DNA of 64,000 nucleotides from the NCBI GenBank assembly GCA_029245785.1, contig JAQWOR010000072.1, positions 1-64,000 on the forward strand, written 5' to 3'. Of this stretch, positions 1 through 10,355 are shown one piece after another (within the stretch, counting starts at the first letter, position 1; the number at the start of each line of letters is the position of its first letter). The position numbers and the translations under genes were made by a program. Under the pieces are notes generated by a model, which was not told the DNA's origin, did not search any database, and saw only the letters and a program-made list of their open reading frames with translations. Origin of the DNA: Polaribacter sp. GTDB lineage: Bacteria > Bacteroidota > Bacteroidia > Flavobacteriales > Flavobacteriaceae.

Positions 1-1
1 C

Positions 2-1282
2 CGAAAACGGTCTGACAAAAAAATCACCCTCATTTCTGCAGAGTCAGAATTCTTTTTTTCTCGTACAGCACTCATGTATGTGTATATGGGGCACATGAAG
101 TTTGAACACACACAGCCTTACGAACCTTGGTTTTGGAAAAAGAACAACATCCATCTTAAAAAAGAATGGATTACTAACATAAAGACTTCATCTAAAACAC
201 TTATCTGCAGCAATGGAGAAACCATCACCTATGACAAATTAATCATTGCAACAGGCTCTAAACCAAACAAATTTGGATGGCCTGGACAAGATTTAGAAGG
301 GGTAATGGGAATGTATCACAAACAAGATATTGAGAACTTAGAAAAATATGCTCCCAATAATAAAGTCTGTAAACGTGCCGTAATTGTTGGAGGTGGCTTA
401 ATTGGGATTGAACTTGCAGAAATGCTACACAGCAGAAATATTCCTGTAACTTTTTTAGTTCGTGAAGATAGCTTTTGGAATGGTGTTTTACCAAAAGAAG
501 AATCTGAAATGATCAATAAAGAAATCAAAGACCATCATATTGATTTGCGTTTGAATGTCAATTTAAAAGAGGTTATAGCTGACCAAAACGGCAAGGTGAA
601 ATCTGTTATAATTGCAGAAACGGGAGAAGAAATTAAATGCGATCTTGTTGGACTAACCGCGGGGGTTTCTCCAAATATTGATGTGGTAAACAATTCTGAA
701 ATTGAAACCGGAAGAGGTGTAAAAGTCAACCGTTTTTTAGAAACCAATATCAAAGACATTTATGCAATTGGAGACTGTGCAGAACAGCATGAAGCCATTG
801 ACCAAAGAAAACCTATTGAAGCAGTTTGGTACACAGGGCGAATGATGGGAGAAACGATTGCCCAAACAATTTGTAATAATAAAATTGAATACAAACCTGG
901 CCACTGGTTTAATTCTGCCAAGTTTTTTAATATCGAATATCAAACTTATGGTTGGGTTTGGGCACAGCCGAAAGAACATGAAGCTCGATTTTACTGGGAA
1001 CATAAAAAAGGTAAAAAGTGTATTCATATGAATTATGATAAAAATACCCGGCAATTTATTGGCATCAATATCTTCGGAATTAGAATGCGTCATGAATTTT
1101 TTGACAAGGTTTTAAGTGAAAAACGCTCAATAGACCATGTCTTAGAACATTTAGCTGATGCTAATTTTGACCCAGAGTTTTACACCTTACACGAGCCTGA
1201 AATTTTAGAAAAATTCAACAAAGAAAACAACACCAATATTCAATTAAAAAAGAAAAGCTGGAAACGAATTTTTAGCGTTTAA
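2..1282 (+). CDS. NAD(P)/FAD-dependent oxidoreductase (NADH oxidase/nitrite reductase-like), 5' truncated by window edge
   Basis: Frame stays open upstream of the listed ATG to base 2 (RKRSDKKITLISAESEFFFSRTALMYV...); second dinucleotide-binding motif VIVGGGLIGIELAE and FAD motif IYAIGDCAE. Confidence 0.9.
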   Translation, partial: RKRSDKKITLISAESEFFFSRTALMYVYMGHMKFEHTQPYEPWFWKKNNIHLKKEWITNIKTSSKTLICSNGETITYDKLIIATGSKPNKFGWPGQDLEGVMGMYHKQDIENLEKYAPNNKVCKRAVIVGGGLIGIELAEMLHSRNIPVTFLVREDSFWNGVLPKEESEMINKEIKDHHIDLRLNVNLKEVIADQNGKVKSVIIAETGEEIKCDLVGLTAGVSPNIDVVNNSEIETGRGVKVNRFLETNIKDIYAIGDCAEQHEAIDQRKPIEAVWYTGRMMGETIAQTICNNKIEYKPGHWFNSAKFFNIEYQTYGWVWAQPKEHEARFYWEHKKGKKCIHMNYDKNTRQFIGINIFGIRMRHEFFDKVLSEKRSIDHVLEHLADANFDPEFYTLHEPEILEKFNKENNTNIQLKKKSWKRIFSV

Positions 1283-1286
1283 AACT

Positions 1287-2873
1287 ATGAAACTACTCCA
1301 AAATATCGGCTTGAGCTTATTCTTAATTGGACTTACCATCTTTAGTTCGCTCATCTTTTTAGGGAAGTATGAAGTCTCTTCTGAATTGTTTGAACAAACA
1401 ATCAGCGATAAAAACATCAAAAGTGAACTTTTTATAGCTGATATAAATTCAACCATGGTTGGAAAAAATTTTAGCAATCCTTTCTCCTTTTCTTTGGCAA
1501 TTACCTCCGCTTTAAAAAAGGCAAATACCATTCACAAACAACGCAATGAATGGCATAAAGTTATTTGGGAAAAACCACATAGCTTTTCTTTTCAGATTGC
1601 CAAAAATGCAGGAACAGGTTTGGTCAAAGAAAACAAAGGGCTATTTTGGTTTTTAACCTTCGGATTGGGAATTGTTGGCGCCCTACTTTTTATCATTCCA
1701 ACTGTCATTACTTTGGGTCCTGCAGGCATTAAAAACAATGGTGTGTTTTTAAACGCATCCACAAATCGTGGCTGGATTGGTTGGCTAGTATTCATTTTTT
1801 TGGTAAGCTTTTACCTACTCCTATATTTTGCGCCCGATTACATTGTAAACTGGACCTATATTGTAGACCCAATTAGCCAACAACTAAGCGGTCATTTAGC
1901 AAGTCAATGGTTTTTATATGGTTTTTTATATTGTACTGTTATGACTGTTATGGCGGTAAGAATGTATATCAAATACCGCCATAACAAGTATCAAATTTTA
2001 CGTACAACTTCGGTCTTATTCTTTCAAATTGTCTTTGCCTTTTTAATCCCAGAAATTTTAGTTCGCTTTGAAAAACCTTGGTACGACTTTAAAAATGCCT
2101 TTCCGCTGGATTATGATTTCTTTTTTAAATGGAATTTAGACGAATTGATTTCCAGTGGAGGATTTGGTTTATTTATTTTAGTTTGGGGAATTGTTCTAAC
2201 ACTTGTAATTGTTCCTGTAATGGTGTATTTCTTCGGAAAACGATGGTACTGTTCTTGGGTTTGTGGCTGTGGTGGTTTGGCAGAAACGCTGGGAGATCCT
2301 TACAGACAATTGTCTGACAAAACATTAAAAATTTGGAAATTTGAACGCTGGATTGTTCATGGAGTTTTAGTGTTTGCACTGGTGATGACTGGACTCACAT
2401 TGTATTCTTATTTCTCTGGAACACAAGAAACATTAGGTATTAAAACTCAAACCATTCAAGATGTCTATGGCTTTTTAATCGGAGCTGTTTTTGCCGGAGT
2501 GATTGGCACAGGGTTTTATCCCATTTTTGGAAACAGGGTTTGGTGTCGCTTCGGTTGCCCACTAGCTGCTTATTTAGGAATTGTACAACGCTTTAAATCT
2601 CGTTTTAGAATTACAACCAACGGCGGTCAATGTATTTCTTGTGGAAATTGCTCTACGTATTGCGAACAGGGAATTGATGTAAGAGCCTATGCACAAAAAG
2701 GAGAAAATATTGTACGTGCAAGTTGTGTAGGCTGCGGAATCTGCGCTGCTGTTTGTCCTCGTGGTGTGTTAAAATTAGAAAACGGACCAGAAAAAGGCCG
2801 TATCAATCCTACAGAAATTTTACTAGGAAATGATATTGATCTGCTAAAATTGATGAACGAAAAACAATCCTAA
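1287..2873 (+). CDS. Membrane 4Fe-4S ferredoxin-type protein (NapH/NosR-like)
   Basis: Multiple TM segments; CxxxC-type motifs in membrane part (CSWVCGCGG, CRFGCP); two C-terminal 4Fe-4S motifs CISCGNCSTYC and CVGCGICAAVCP; 4 nt after upstream gene. Confidence 0.85.
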   Translation: MKLLQNIGLSLFLIGLTIFSSLIFLGKYEVSSELFEQTISDKNIKSELFIADINSTMVGKNFSNPFSFSLAITSALKKANTIHKQRNEWHKVIWEKPHSFSFQIAKNAGTGLVKENKGLFWFLTFGLGIVGALLFIIPTVITLGPAGIKNNGVFLNASTNRGWIGWLVFIFLVSFYLLLYFAPDYIVNWTYIVDPISQQLSGHLASQWFLYGFLYCTVMTVMAVRMYIKYRHNKYQILRTTSVLFFQIVFAFLIPEILVRFEKPWYDFKNAFPLDYDFFFKWNLDELISSGGFGLFILVWGIVLTLVIVPVMVYFFGKRWYCSWVCGCGGLAETLGDPYRQLSDKTLKIWKFERWIVHGVLVFALVMTGLTLYSYFSGTQETLGIKTQTIQDVYGFLIGAVFAGVIGTGFYPIFGNRVWCRFGCPLAAYLGIVQRFKSRFRITTNGGQCISCGNCSTYCEQGIDVRAYAQKGENIVRASCVGCGICAAVCPRGVLKLENGPEKGRINPTEILLGNDIDLLKLMNEKQS

Positions 2874-2901
2874 AAAAACAACCCCATTAGATCATAAGAG
2901 C

Positions 2902-3594
2902 ATGAACCCAACCATAAAAGTTATCATTCCCGCATACAATGAGGAAAATTCTATCGCACATGTGATTCATGACATTCCTTCAATGGTAAATGAAATTATT
3001 GTGATTAGCAACAACGCTACTGACAACACGGAGAAAAATGCAAAAAATGCAGGCGCTACAGTACTGCAAGAAAACAGAAAAGGCTATGGATATGCTTGTT
3101 TAAAAGGAATGGATTATATTTCTAAACAAGAAGCAGCTCCAGATATTGTGGTTTTTTTAGATGGTGATTATTCTGATTACCCAGAGCAATTGACAGAAAT
3201 TATCACACCTATTGTACAAAATGACATCGATTTTGTGATTGGAGCTAGAGTAAAAAAACTCAGAGAAAAAGGCGCTGTAACACCACAACAAATTTTCGGA
3301 AATTGGTTGGCTTGTTTTTTAATGAAGCTCTTTTTCAAATCAAAATTCACAGATTTAGGTCCTTTTAGAGCTATCAAGTATCACAAACTACTTGCGCTGA
3401 ATATGGTAGACAAAACCTACGGATGGACCGTAGAAATGCAACTAAAAGCATTGAAACAAGAATTTTCTTATGTAGAAATCCCTATAAAATATAGAAATAG
3501 AATTGGTGTTTCTAAGGTTTCGGGCACTGTAAAAGGTAGTATCTTTGCAGGGGTTAAAATTCTGGGTTGGATTTTTAAATACAGTTTTAAATAA
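2902..3594 (+). CDS. Glycosyltransferase family 2 (DPM1/DPG synthase-like)
   Basis: N-term VIIPAYNEENSIAHVI, FLDGDYSDYPEQL, IGARVK motifs. Confidence 0.88.
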   Translation: MNPTIKVIIPAYNEENSIAHVIHDIPSMVNEIIVISNNATDNTEKNAKNAGATVLQENRKGYGYACLKGMDYISKQEAAPDIVVFLDGDYSDYPEQLTEIITPIVQNDIDFVIGARVKKLREKGAVTPQQIFGNWLACFLMKLFFKSKFTDLGPFRAIKYHKLLALNMVDKTYGWTVEMQLKALKQEFSYVEIPIKYRNRIGVSKVSGTVKGSIFAGVKILGWIFKYSFK

Positions 3595-5084
3595 TGTTTG
3601 TTGAATACCTTATTATCGTTATTTATTCCATCGCGTTGGTGCTCATTTTTATGTACTCTCTGGCACAATTAAACCTGCTTTATAATTATTTGAGTGCACA
3701 AAAAAAAGAGGACAATTCTCCTAAGTTTGACCTTACAAAATCTAAAGAAGTTCCGTTGGTAACCATACAGCTTCCTGTGTATAATGAATTGTATGTGATG
3801 GAGCGTTTGCTTAATAACATTGTAAAACTAAATTACCCAACAAACAAATTAGAAATTCAAGTTCTAGACGACTCTACTGATGAATCTGTGATTTCTACAG
3901 CAGCACAAATTAAAGAACTTCAAGAAACAGGCATCGACATTCAACACATCCGAAGAGAAAATCGCCAAGGATTTAAAGCGGGTGCGCTAAAGGAAGGATT
4001 GAAAATTGCCAAGGGCGAATTTATTGCCATTTTTGATGCTGATTTTTTACCAAAAGAAAATTGGCTACTAGAAACCATTCCTTATTTCAAAGACACAGAA
4101 ATTGGGGTTGTACAAACTCGTTGGGGACATATCAACAGAAACTATTCTACACTCACTAAAGTTCAAGCATTTGCGTTAGATGCCCACTTTACATTAGAAC
4201 AAGTTGGGAGAAATAGCAAAGGACATTTTATCAATTTTAATGGAACTGCAGGAGTTTGGCGTAAAGAATGCATTTATGATGCAGGAAACTGGGAAGGTGA
4301 CACCTTAACGGAAGATTTAGACCTAAGTTATCGAGCACAACTTAAAAACTGGAGATTCAAATACTTAGAAAACATTGTTACTCCTGCTGAATTACCTGTA
4401 GTAATTAGCGCAGCAAGAACACAACAGTTTCGTTGGAACAAAGGAGGTGCTGAAAATTTTCAGAAGATGGCAAAACGAGTTATTTCAAGCAATCGCCTCT
4501 CTTTCAAATCTAAAATTCATGGCCTTTTACACTTGTTAAACAGCTCGATGTTTTTGAATGTTTTTATTGTAGGCGTTTTAAGCATTCCGATGTTGTATAT
4601 TAAAAATGAATACGAACATTTGAAGCCGTATTTTTACATGATGAGTTTCTTTGTCATAAGCTCTCTTATTTTCTTTATTTGTTATTGGCACATGTATAAA
4701 AACAGCTACGGAGGAGGTTTTAAAAATTTTATTCGTTATATCGGTACATTTTTTACCTTCTTCTCAATAGCAATGGGATTCTCACTACACAATACCATTG
4801 CAGTACTTGAAGGTCATTACGGAAAGAAAAGTGAATTTGTCCGAACGCCAAAATTCAATATAAAAACGCTAAAAGATGGATGGAAAAACAACAAATACAT
4901 TCGTAAAAAACCTTCATCACATGTGCTTTTAGAAGGCTTGTTAACCGTGTACTTTGTCTTTGGAATGTACAGCGCTTTTATTGTTGGAAATCAAGGAGGA
5001 GATTTTGGACTCTTCCCCTTTCATTTGATGTTATGCATTGGGTTTGGCTATGTTTTTTTTAAATCAATTTTTTCAAAAGCCTAA
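3594..5084 (+). CDS. Cellulose synthase-like family 2 glycosyltransferase
   Basis: VTIQLPVYNE, DADFLP, TEDLDLSYRAQ, QQFRWNKG motifs plus C-terminal TM segments; overlaps neighbours by 1 nt. Confidence 0.9.
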   Translation: MFVEYLIIVIYSIALVLIFMYSLAQLNLLYNYLSAQKKEDNSPKFDLTKSKEVPLVTIQLPVYNELYVMERLLNNIVKLNYPTNKLEIQVLDDSTDESVISTAAQIKELQETGIDIQHIRRENRQGFKAGALKEGLKIAKGEFIAIFDADFLPKENWLLETIPYFKDTEIGVVQTRWGHINRNYSTLTKVQAFALDAHFTLEQVGRNSKGHFINFNGTAGVWRKECIYDAGNWEGDTLTEDLDLSYRAQLKNWRFKYLENIVTPAELPVVISAARTQQFRWNKGGAENFQKMAKRVISSNRLSFKSKIHGLLHLLNSSMFLNVFIVGVLSIPMLYIKNEYEHLKPYFYMMSFFVISSLIFFICYWHMYKNSYGGGFKNFIRYIGTFFTFFSIAMGFSLHNTIAVLEGHYGKKSEFVRTPKFNIKTLKDGWKNNKYIRKKPSSHVLLEGLLTVYFVFGMYSAFIVGNQGGDFGLFPFHLMLCIGFGYVFFKSIFSKA

Positions 5085-6457
5085 TGATTTTTAATAAGCA
5101 AAACCATAGCACCAACCTCCTCTTTTTGACGTGTATTAGTGCTTATTTTGTATTCGCTTATTTTTTAGAAAGAACCGAGGTTTACAAACTTTTGTTCTTA
5201 TGGGTTGGGCTGTTTGCTGGTAGCTATTTCTTAATTAAAAAACAACAACATCAGATTGCTTTGCTAGCAGTAATTTCGATACTCTTTAAATTGGTGTTTT
5301 TATTTGCCATTCCCAATTTATCACAAGATTTTTATCGCTTTATTTGGGATGGACGGATGCTTTTTGAAGGATTCAACCCATACCTGTCACTCCCAGAAAG
5401 CTTTATTGAACAACAACAGAATCCTGTAAACCAAGCTGCAGAACTGTACGCAGGAATGGGTGAAATGAATGGAAGTCATTACACCAATTATCCACCCATC
5501 AATCAATTGTGTTTTTATATCGCTGCACTAATTGCAAACAAAAGTATTTTAGGATCTGTCATTGTATTACGACTCATCATCATTTTAGCAGATGTTGGAA
5601 TTCTTTATTTTGGAAAAAAGCTCTTAGAAAAATTAAACATTCCTGCATATCATATCTTTTGGTATGCCTTGAATCCGTTTGTAATTATAGAACTCACAGG
5701 AAACTTGCATTTTGAACCTGTTATGTTGTTCTTTTTGGTTTGGGGCCTGTACAAACTACAACAACAAAAATGGGTATGGGCAGCTATTTTAATAGCGTGT
5801 GCTGTTGCTGTAAAGCTAATTCCGTTATTGTTTTTACCCCTATTTTATCAATGGTTTGTAAAACAAAAAAAACACGATAGAGACACGGTAAAACAGCTAG
5901 GACTTCTGAAATTGATTGGTTTTTATACAATTATCATATCTACAACCATCCTTTTATTTCTTCCATTTTATACGAAAACCTTACTAGACAATTATTTTAA
6001 TTCTGTTGGATTGTGGTTTACCAATTTTGAATTCAATGCAAGTTTTTATTATGTCTTTAGAGAAATCGGAACACTGTTTAGAGGCTGGAATGAAATTGCT
6101 ATTATCGGAAAAACACTACCCGTCCTAACACTTCTTTTTTTAGGGATTTTGACCTTTTTTAGAAAAAACAGTAGCACAAAACAGCTAATTACTGCCCTGC
6201 TTTTCGGGTTGTCTTTTTATTATTTTACTACTACAACCATGCATCCGTGGTATTTGGCTAGCTTACTAATTTTATCTGTTTTTACCAACTACCGATTTCC
6301 GATAGTATGGAGTTTTGTGATTGTAGTAAGCTATAGCGCCTACGCAAACAACTCTTTTAAAGAAAACCTGTGGCTTGTTGGATTTGAATATTTGGTTGTT
6401 TATAGCTTTCTGATTTGGGAGCTCTTTACAGTACCTAAAAAAGAAATTGGTAGATAA
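5084..6457 (+). CDS. Polytopic membrane glycosyltransferase (GT87/mannosyltransferase-like)
   Basis: Many TM helices, SQDFYRFIWDGRMLFEGFNPY typical of the GT87/GT39-like family; overlapped start with upstream GT2. Confidence 0.75.
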   Translation: MIFNKQNHSTNLLFLTCISAYFVFAYFLERTEVYKLLFLWVGLFAGSYFLIKKQQHQIALLAVISILFKLVFLFAIPNLSQDFYRFIWDGRMLFEGFNPYLSLPESFIEQQQNPVNQAAELYAGMGEMNGSHYTNYPPINQLCFYIAALIANKSILGSVIVLRLIIILADVGILYFGKKLLEKLNIPAYHIFWYALNPFVIIELTGNLHFEPVMLFFLVWGLYKLQQQKWVWAAILIACAVAVKLIPLLFLPLFYQWFVKQKKHDRDTVKQLGLLKLIGFYTIIISTTILLFLPFYTKTLLDNYFNSVGLWFTNFEFNASFYYVFREIGTLFRGWNEIAIIGKTLPVLTLLFLGILTFFRKNSSTKQLITALLFGLSFYYFTTTTMHPWYLASLLILSVFTNYRFPIVWSFVIVVSYSAYANNSFKENLWLVGFEYLVVYSFLIWELFTVPKKEIGR

Positions 6458-6517
6458 TCATTTTTTACCGAATCTCGTTTCGTGTATTTTTTGTAATTTG
6501 CTATTTATTCTTTTTTT

Positions 6518-7558
6518 ATGAAAAAACTTACCATTAAAGATATTGCCAATCAATTTAGTGTTTCCATATCTACCGTTTCTAAAGCGCTGAATGACAGCTA
6601 TGAAATTAGCGTAAGCACCAAAGAAAAAATTGAGAAATACGCAAAGGAACACAATTACAAGCCAAACTTTAATGCGCTGAGTTTAAAGAATAGAAAAACA
6701 AAAACAATTGGAATCATCATTCCGAATATGCTGAATTATTTTTTCGCCCAAGTTTTTAAAGGCATAGAAAAAACGGCAAATGCATACGGATATAAACTAA
6801 TTACGTGTATTTCTAATGAATCTTTTGATAAAGAAGTAGAAACTATGGAAATGCTATCAAACGGAAGTATTGACGGCTTGCTATTATCTATTGCAAAAGA
6901 AACCGAATTGAAAAAAGACTTTAAGCATTTTGAAGACACCATAGAACAAGGAACTCCTATTGTAATGTTTGACAGAATTGCAGAAGAAATTGATTGCGAC
7001 AAAGTAATTACAGATGATTTTGAAGGCGCTTTTAACACGGTAAAACACCTCTCTAAAACAGGATGTAAAAACATTGCCTTTATCTCTACCATCAGTGATT
7101 TAAATATTGGAAAACAACGATATCTTGGCTATTTAAAAGGACTTGAACATGAAGGAATTCCTGTAAACAAAAATTTGATTATCAATATTTTTGAAAAAGA
7201 CTATAAAAAATACGAAGAAATTCTAAAACCTATTTTTGAAAAAAACAAAATTGACAGTGTTTTGGCAACTGGAGAATCTTCTGCTGTTGCAGCTATGAAA
7301 ACAGCCATTAAAACGGGTCACAAAGTACCTCTAAACTTTTCTGTAATTGCTTTTTCTAACGGAATTTTAGCCAGACATTCTAGCCCAAAAATGACCACGG
7401 TAAGTCAACACGGAGAATTGATGGGAGCAACCGCTACAGAAATGCTCATTCAGCAGTTAGAAAATAAGGAAGAAAAAAGAAAGTTCGAAACAAAAATTAT
7501 TACAACAGATTTGGTAGAACGCAACTCTACAAGACTTTCCGTACCGAATGCGTATTAA
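6518..7558 (+). CDS. LacI family transcriptional regulator
   Basis: N-term HTH MKKLTIKDIANQFSVSISTVSKALNDSYEIS and periplasmic-binding-like effector domain (TIGIIIPNMLNYFFAQVFKGIE). Confidence 0.95.
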   Translation: MKKLTIKDIANQFSVSISTVSKALNDSYEISVSTKEKIEKYAKEHNYKPNFNALSLKNRKTKTIGIIIPNMLNYFFAQVFKGIEKTANAYGYKLITCISNESFDKEVETMEMLSNGSIDGLLLSIAKETELKKDFKHFEDTIEQGTPIVMFDRIAEEIDCDKVITDDFEGAFNTVKHLSKTGCKNIAFISTISDLNIGKQRYLGYLKGLEHEGIPVNKNLIINIFEKDYKKYEEILKPIFEKNKIDSVLATGESSAVAAMKTAIKTGHKVPLNFSVIAFSNGILARHSSPKMTTVSQHGELMGATATEMLIQQLENKEEKRKFETKIITTDLVERNSTRLSVPNAY

Positions 7559-8352
7559 TTAACCGCAATATGAACAACCAAGCCTTCATTGGCACGTATA
7601 TTAAAAACGGTATTGTCTTCAAAAATTAAATATTGCCCTTTAATACCTTTAAGTATTCCTGAATAATTAGGTGTTTTTAATAAATTTAGGCTTTTTACTT
7701 TTTCTGGCACTTTTAAAACCGGAAAATTCAATTCTGTGATTTTTGTGTCATTCTCCACAAAATACTGCCGAACTTCATCTGGAATAAACTCAGACAATTG
7801 CTGTTTTACCGCAGCCAAATCTGCGTCATTATCTATATTTTGCAGCATTTTACGCCAATTGGTTTTATCGGCAATATGGTCTTTTAAAGCCACTTCTGTA
7901 ATGCCTGCTAAATAGCGATTCGGAACTTCAACAAACACAAGTGCTTTTTCAGCTCCTTGATCTATCCAACGTGTTGGAATTTGCCCTTTTCTGGTAACGC
8001 CAACTTTTACATTGCTAGAAAAAGCCAAATAAACAATATGAGGCTTTAATTGCATTTCTTTTTCATATTCTAGATCTCGATCTTCAATTCCTAAATGAGC
8101 GGTACTCAACTCAGGACGCATAATCCAATCTCCTGCATTCGGAATCTCAAAAAAGCAACTTTTACAAAATCCTTGTCGGTAAATTTCTTTCTCTAAATGA
8201 CAATTCAAACATTGATAAGCTACAAAAGAGATGTCAATTGTTTTGTTCAACAATTGGTTCATGTGTAAGAAATCTGTACCCAGTTCTAAATAATAATGAA
8301 CTTGCTCTAAATTCTCTGTGGGCATTTTTTTTAAAACTCCTTGATACGTCAT
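7555..8352 (-). CDS. DUF2797 domain-containing protein
   Basis: C..C...C...C zinc-like motif CLNCHLEKEIYRQGFCKSCF and HIVYLAFSSNVKVGVTRKGQIPTRWIDQGA typical of DUF2797. Confidence 0.85.
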   Translation of the reverse strand: MTYQGVLKKMPTENLEQVHYYLELGTDFLHMNQLLNKTIDISFVAYQCLNCHLEKEIYRQGFCKSCFFEIPNAGDWIMRPELSTAHLGIEDRDLEYEKEMQLKPHIVYLAFSSNVKVGVTRKGQIPTRWIDQGAEKALVFVEVPNRYLAGITEVALKDHIADKTNWRKMLQNIDNDADLAAVKQQLSEFIPDEVRQYFVENDTKITELNFPVLKVPEKVKSLNLLKTPNYSGILKGIKGQYLIFEDNTVFNIRANEGLVVHIAVN

Positions 8353-8399
8353 TCAAAAGATTTTAGTATTTTTAACTCCAAACAAACTTACTAAATTCT

Positions 8400-9908
8400 A
8401 TGGCATTCCCATTAGTCAATTCTATCATTTCTTGGTTTTTAAAAAAACGGAAACACCAAATAGAATTGTTTCTAAAGTATCCCATTGATGTACAACAAGA
8501 ATTATTATTGCGATTGTTAAAAGATGCTAAAAACACAGAATTTGGCCTATCCTCTGCATTTTCTACCATTGAAGATTATACTAGTTTTACCCACAAAGTG
8601 CCTATTCAACAATATGAAAGTATTGAGCCTTTGATTGAAAGATGTAGAAAGGGCGAGCAGAATTTATTTTGGCCAACAGACATTAAATGGTTTGCAAAAT
8701 CTAGCGGAACCACCAATGCCAAAAGTAAATTTATTCCTGTAAGTGATCAAGCCATCGAGTATTGCCATATGAAAGCAGGTAAAGACATGTTGTGCTTGTA
8801 TATCAACAACAATGAAGAAACACAACTGTTTACTGGAAAAGGCTTGCGTTTAGGAGGCAGCTCTGCGGTGTATGAAGACAACAATTCATACTTCGGAGAC
8901 TTGTCAGCAATTATTATTGAGAACATGCCTTTTTGGGCAGATTTCAGCTCTGCACCAAGTCAAGAAACGGCATTGATGAGCGAATGGGAAACTAAAATGG
9001 AGGCGATTATTGACGAAACTATTGACGAAGACATTACAAGTTTAGTGGGCGTTCCCTCTTGGATGTTGGTATTATTACATCGTGTGTTAGAGAAAACAGG
9101 AAAAGAGACTATCTTGGACGTTTGGCCCAATTTAGAAGTCTATTTTCACGGAGGCGTAAACTTTAGTCCATATAAAGAGCAATACGAAAAATTGATTCCA
9201 AAAAAAGAGTTTAAATACTATGAAACCTACAATGCATCAGAAGGTTTTTTTGCCATTCAAGACCAAAATAATGCAGATGATTTACTATTGATGTTAGATT
9301 ATGGAATTTTCTACGAGTTTATTCCGATGGCAACCTACAAAGGAGAAAACTCTACCGCCATTCCAATTTCTGAAGTAAAAAAGAATACCAATTATGCCAT
9401 TGTCATTACAACCAATAGTGGCCTGTGGCGCTACCTTATTGGAGATACCGTAAAGTTTACGTCTCTAGATCCGTATCGCATCAAAATTACGGGGCGCACC
9501 AAACACTTTATCAATGTTTTTGGCGAAGAACTGATTATAGAAAATGCAGAAGACGCCTTGAAAAAAGCCTGTGAAAAAACCAATGCCTCTATTACCGATT
9601 ATACCGTTGGACCTATTTTTATGGGAGAGTCTCAAAAAGGCGGACATGAATGGATCATTGAGTTTAAAAAAGCTCCAAAAAATTTAGAGTATTTTACGGA
9701 GTTATTAGACAATGCGCTAAAAGCCATCAATTCAGATTATGAAGCCAAACGATATCGCAACATGACCTTGGCAATGCCAACAATACATCAAGCAAAACAA
9801 GGCTTGTTTTATACATGGCTCAAAGAAAAGGGGAAACTAGGCGGACAGCACAAAGTGCCAAGACTTTCCAATACACGTGATTTTGTAGAGGAGTTGTTGC
9901 GGTTGTAA
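8400..9908 (+). CDS. GH3 auxin-responsive promoter family protein (acyl-adenylate/amido synthetase superfamily)
   Basis: FAKSSGTTNAKSKFIPVS (ATP motif), YNASEGFFAIQD, YAIVITTNSGLWRYLIGDTVKF, ITGRTKHFINVFGEELI. Confidence 0.92.
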   Translation: MAFPLVNSIISWFLKKRKHQIELFLKYPIDVQQELLLRLLKDAKNTEFGLSSAFSTIEDYTSFTHKVPIQQYESIEPLIERCRKGEQNLFWPTDIKWFAKSSGTTNAKSKFIPVSDQAIEYCHMKAGKDMLCLYINNNEETQLFTGKGLRLGGSSAVYEDNNSYFGDLSAIIIENMPFWADFSSAPSQETALMSEWETKMEAIIDETIDEDITSLVGVPSWMLVLLHRVLEKTGKETILDVWPNLEVYFHGGVNFSPYKEQYEKLIPKKEFKYYETYNASEGFFAIQDQNNADDLLLMLDYGIFYEFIPMATYKGENSTAIPISEVKKNTNYAIVITTNSGLWRYLIGDTVKFTSLDPYRIKITGRTKHFINVFGEELIIENAEDALKKACEKTNASITDYTVGPIFMGESQKGGHEWIIEFKKAPKNLEYFTELLDNALKAINSDYEAKRYRNMTLAMPTIHQAKQGLFYTWLKEKGKLGGQHKVPRLSNTRDFVEELLRL

Positions 9909-9946
9909 AGTTATTTTTTATTAGTTTAGAGAAAATTTAAAAGAAT

Positions 9947-10230
9947 ATGAAAAAATTAGCCCTACTCGCTTTTTTGATATCTATCAATATTTTTGGACAA
10001 GAAACCAAGGAAAAAAAATTACTTCTAAAGTAGATGCTGTAACTGTATTTTTAGAAAGTGCACAAATAACCAGAAACAAAAGCATTCAACTAAGCAAAGG
10101 AACAACCCTTTTAAAATTTGTTGCTTTATCTCCTTTTATAGATGCAAAAAGCATCCAAGTGAAATCAAAAGATCTAGAAATTCAGTCGGTTGCTTTTCAA
10201 AAGAATTTTTTAAAGAAAAACACTAAGAAT
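9947..10230 (+). pseudogene. Remnant of mucoidy-inhibitor MuiA-family protein (DUF4140 N-terminal domain), frameshifted and 3' truncated
   Basis: ATG 9947 gives signal peptide MKKLALLAFLISINIFGQETKEKK then stop; shifting one base at the A8 run (10011-10018) restores ITSKVDAVTVFLESAQITRNKSIQLSKGTTLLKFVALSPFIDAKSIQVKSKDLEIQSV; remainder of the ~550+ aa family length absent. 3' limit approximate. Confidence 0.75.
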
Positions 10231-10355
10231 CTGGTAGTTTCTGCTTTTAAAACTTCTTTAACAAGTAATGTTACTGGTTTTTCAACGTCATTGTTTGAAA
10301 AAGTTGCGGATCCAAGTAATACAAGGGTCAATAATAAAAATACTCTTTTCATCAT
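10197..10355 (-). pseudogene. Possible fragment of a secreted-protein gene 5' end (signal peptide plus about 30 aa)
   Basis: Minus-strand translation MMKRVFLLLTLVLLGSATFSNNDVEKPVTLLVKEVLKAETTRFLVFFFKKFF*; tail overlaps the MuiA remnant, so a chimeric junction is likely. Confidence 0.4.

Noticed and set aside
737-1093. 118-aa minus-strand ORF and other short antisense ORFs (e.g. 6736..7092, 13688..14020, 35902..36282)
   Set aside because: Opposite strand of confidently identified genes, no recognisable domains.
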